Shown here: in pieces, positions 14,430-15,645 of the stretch | How positions within the stretch are numbered: position 1 is the stretch's first letter | Layout: each line of letters opens with the position of its first letter | Assembly: GCA_938073925.1 (NCBI GenBank) | Contig: CALJGH010000107.1 | Location: 1-15,645, forward strand | Direction: 5' to 3' | Source of the DNA: an uncultured Nitrospinaceae bacterium | GTDB taxonomy: Bacteria > Nitrospinota > Nitrospinia > Nitrospinales > VA-1 | DNA: 15,645 nucleotides | The notes under the pieces: model-generated | Databases searched by the model: none | Told to the model about the DNA's origin: nothing | Seen by the model: the letters and a program-made list of their open reading frames with translations, nothing else | Translations under genes and position numbers: made by a program

Positions 14430-14848
14430 TTTTCCTCCACCTTCTTTCCCTTAACTGAAATTGCAAGTCTTCACACGAATACATACCAAGAGTTTTATTT
14501 AGATAGAGACACATTCGGTTTATAGTCCTTCGCTAAATAAATATCAAGTTCAAGTTAAGCAATTTTGATTTTGTTGAAACTGGATAACTTGATTTACATT
14601 TTCACGATCTAAGGCATGACTTCTGTTAAAAACTAAATTAATCAGGAGTTGGTCTTATAACGTGAAAGAGTTGGCGGGACACAAGGACGAATGATAGTCA
14701 AATGATGATTATGGGAACATTATTATTCGGCGTTCCTTTGAGGTTCGAAAGTTTCCTCGGAACTATCTTTATGCTATATTCTTTATAAATATTCATGATT
14801 TTTTTCTGGCAGTAGCCTTATACAAATGATTATGTAATGGAGGTATCT
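14430..14848. other. Divergent intergenic region with structured repeats
   Basis: The gap separates the membrane gene (minus) from the DHH gene (plus) and should hold both promoters. Visible items are a hairpin with an alternative partner (14714-14763), an 8 bp inverted repeat ATCAAGTT/AACTTGAT (14543-14550 with 14586-14593), and a TATATT/TATAAA-rich stretch (14775-14789) that may be the -10 region of the DHH gene. Two minus-strand frames (14553-14654 and 14495-14554) look weakly protein-like (for example LDRENVNQVIQFQQNQ). A short plus-strand frame at 14662-14691 reads VKELAGHKDE. No intact gene is seen. Confidence 0.5.
14714..14763 (+). repeat. Hairpin with mutually exclusive partner arms
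   Basis: GTTCC-TTT-GAGG (14732-14743) pairs with CCTC-GGAAC (14755-14763), giving nine base pairs with a 3-nt bulge and an 11-base loop. A second GGAAC at 14714-14718 can pair with the same GTTCC arm, so two alternative structures are possible. No U-tract follows. It lies about 85 bp upstream of the DHH gene start. Confidence 0.6.
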
Positions 14849-15645
14849 ATGCGAGTTGTAACCCGTTCCGATATGGATGGTTTAGTTTCTGCTGTATTGC
14901 TTAAAGAGGTTGAAAGCATTGATGAAATAACCTTTGTGCATCCAAAGGATGTCCAAGATGGTAAAGTTGAAATAACCCAAGAAGATATTCTCGCAAATAT
15001 ACCTTATGATCCTCGTTGCGGAATGTGGTTTGACCATCATAGTAGTGAGGCTACCAGAACTGAAAATATAAAAAATTTTAAAGGGGCCCTTGAAATAGCA
15101 CCTAGTGCTGCAAGAGTGATCTATAACTATTATGAGGGAAAGAAAAAACTAGAAAGATTTGAAAAGCTATTAAATGATGTAGACGCAATAGATAGTGCTA
15201 GTTTGACAATGGACCAGATTGCCAATCCCACAGGATGGATATTGCTTGGATTTATCCTTGATTCTCGAACTGGTTTAGGAAAGCACAAAGACTTTAAAAT
15301 TAGCAATTATCAACTTATGATGAACATGACAGATTGGATCGGGAAGCATGATGTTAAGGAGATTTTAGAATTTGAAGATGTAAAAGAACGTACAGAAATG
15401 TACTTTAAACATAATGAGGAATTCACTAATCATTTGAAAAATTGTTCTCGACTAGAAAAAAATGTTGTTGTAACTGATCAAAGAAATTTTGACGAAGTCC
15501 CAACAGGAAACAGATTTTTAATATATACATTATTCCCAACTTGTAATGTGTCGGTAAGAATTTTTTGGGGTTTTAAAAAGCAAAATGTTGTGTGCGCAGT
15601 AGGACATAATATTTTAAATCGAGATTGTAATACAGATGTAGGTGA
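14849..15645 (+). CDS. DHH-family phosphoesterase, exopolyphosphatase-like (partial, runs off right edge)
   Basis: Translation from ATG 14849 is open for 265 codons to the window end, with no stop. GGAGGT (14839-14844) lies 4 nt upstream. Motifs of the DHH superfamily are present: RSDMDG (6-11) with two metal-binding aspartates, FDHH (61-64), D112 and D115 in NDVDAIDS, and near the end GHNILNR...TDVG, matching the start of the DHHA1-type substrate-binding region. The superfamily hydrolyses phosphodiester or phosphoanhydride bonds with Mn2+; database relatives of this length are commonly called exopolyphosphatases, but oligonucleotide or cyclic-dinucleotide phosphodiesterase activity is possible. 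The C-terminal glycine/histidine-rich motif must lie beyond the window. It is transcribed divergently from the membrane gene. Confidence 0.85.
   Translation, partial: MRVVTRSDMDGLVSAVLLKEVESIDEITFVHPKDVQDGKVEITQEDILANIPYDPRCGMWFDHHSSEATRTENIKNFKGALEIAPSAARVIYNYYEGKKKLERFEKLLNDVDAIDSASLTMDQIANPTGWILLGFILDSRTGLGKHKDFKISNYQLMMNMTDWIGKHDVKEILEFEDVKERTEMYFKHNEEFTNHLKNCSRLEKNVVVTDQRNFDEVPTGNRFLIYTLFPTCNVSVRIFWGFKKQNVVCAVGHNILNRDCNTDVG

Noticed and set aside
14702..14788. 28-codon hydrophobic plus-strand ORF starting with two ATGs before the DHH gene
   Set aside because: It has no Shine-Dalgarno sequence and overlaps the hairpin and promoter-like sequence; probably chance.

Overview
The window looks like a moderately AT-rich chromosome segment from a Gram-negative bacterium. 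Evidence for this is exported proteins with signal peptides, a TraR/DksA zinc-finger protein, a Na+/alanine symporter, a SulP transporter and a sphingolipid-type gene set. The phylum cannot be fixed from sequence alone; a marine Nitrospinota- or Deltaproteobacteria-like organism is a guess.

Layout. The left edge (1-140, minus) carries the start of an exported protein. An AT-rich spacer follows, with a perfect 2 x 35 bp tandem repeat and a small frameshifted ORF. From 7061 down to 529 runs a tight minus-strand operon of seven genes: a SAM methyltransferase, a TraR/DksA zinc-finger protein, a TTG-initiated fatty acid desaturase, a serine palmitoyltransferase-like enzyme, a large GNAT protein, an extended SDR (epimerase-like) and a CDP-alcohol phosphatidyltransferase-like membrane protein. 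The last five overlap or nearly abut. The SPT + GNAT + SDR trio matches the bacterial ceramide pathway known from Caulobacter (Spt, bCerS, CerR). The desaturase and CDP-alcohol transferase are plausible tailoring and head-group enzymes. This is the most interesting part of the window.

Upstream of that operon are a short broken remnant of a TVP38/TMEM64 membrane protein (7172-7350, plus), an AGCS-type sodium:alanine symporter (minus), a chemoreceptor-like sensor that stops right after its HAMP domain (plus), and a convergent SulP transporter with a C-terminal STAS domain (minus).

The right third is AT-richer and sparsely coding. A stretch of about 800 bp holds an apparent decayed exported-protein gene. 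Next is a spermidine-synthase-like protein with its own signal peptide, a 300 bp gap with a second decayed frame whose stop overlaps that gene's start, and a six-helix membrane protein. The membrane protein and the synthase-like protein correspond to the two halves of the fused MFS/spermidine synthase family. A divergent DHH-family phosphoesterase (exopolyphosphatase-like) runs off the right edge.

The window therefore combines one coherent lipid-biosynthesis operon, several stand-alone transport and sensing genes, and an unusual number of gaps holding what look like gene relics. Relic calls were made by eye in AT-rich DNA and are less certain than the gene calls.
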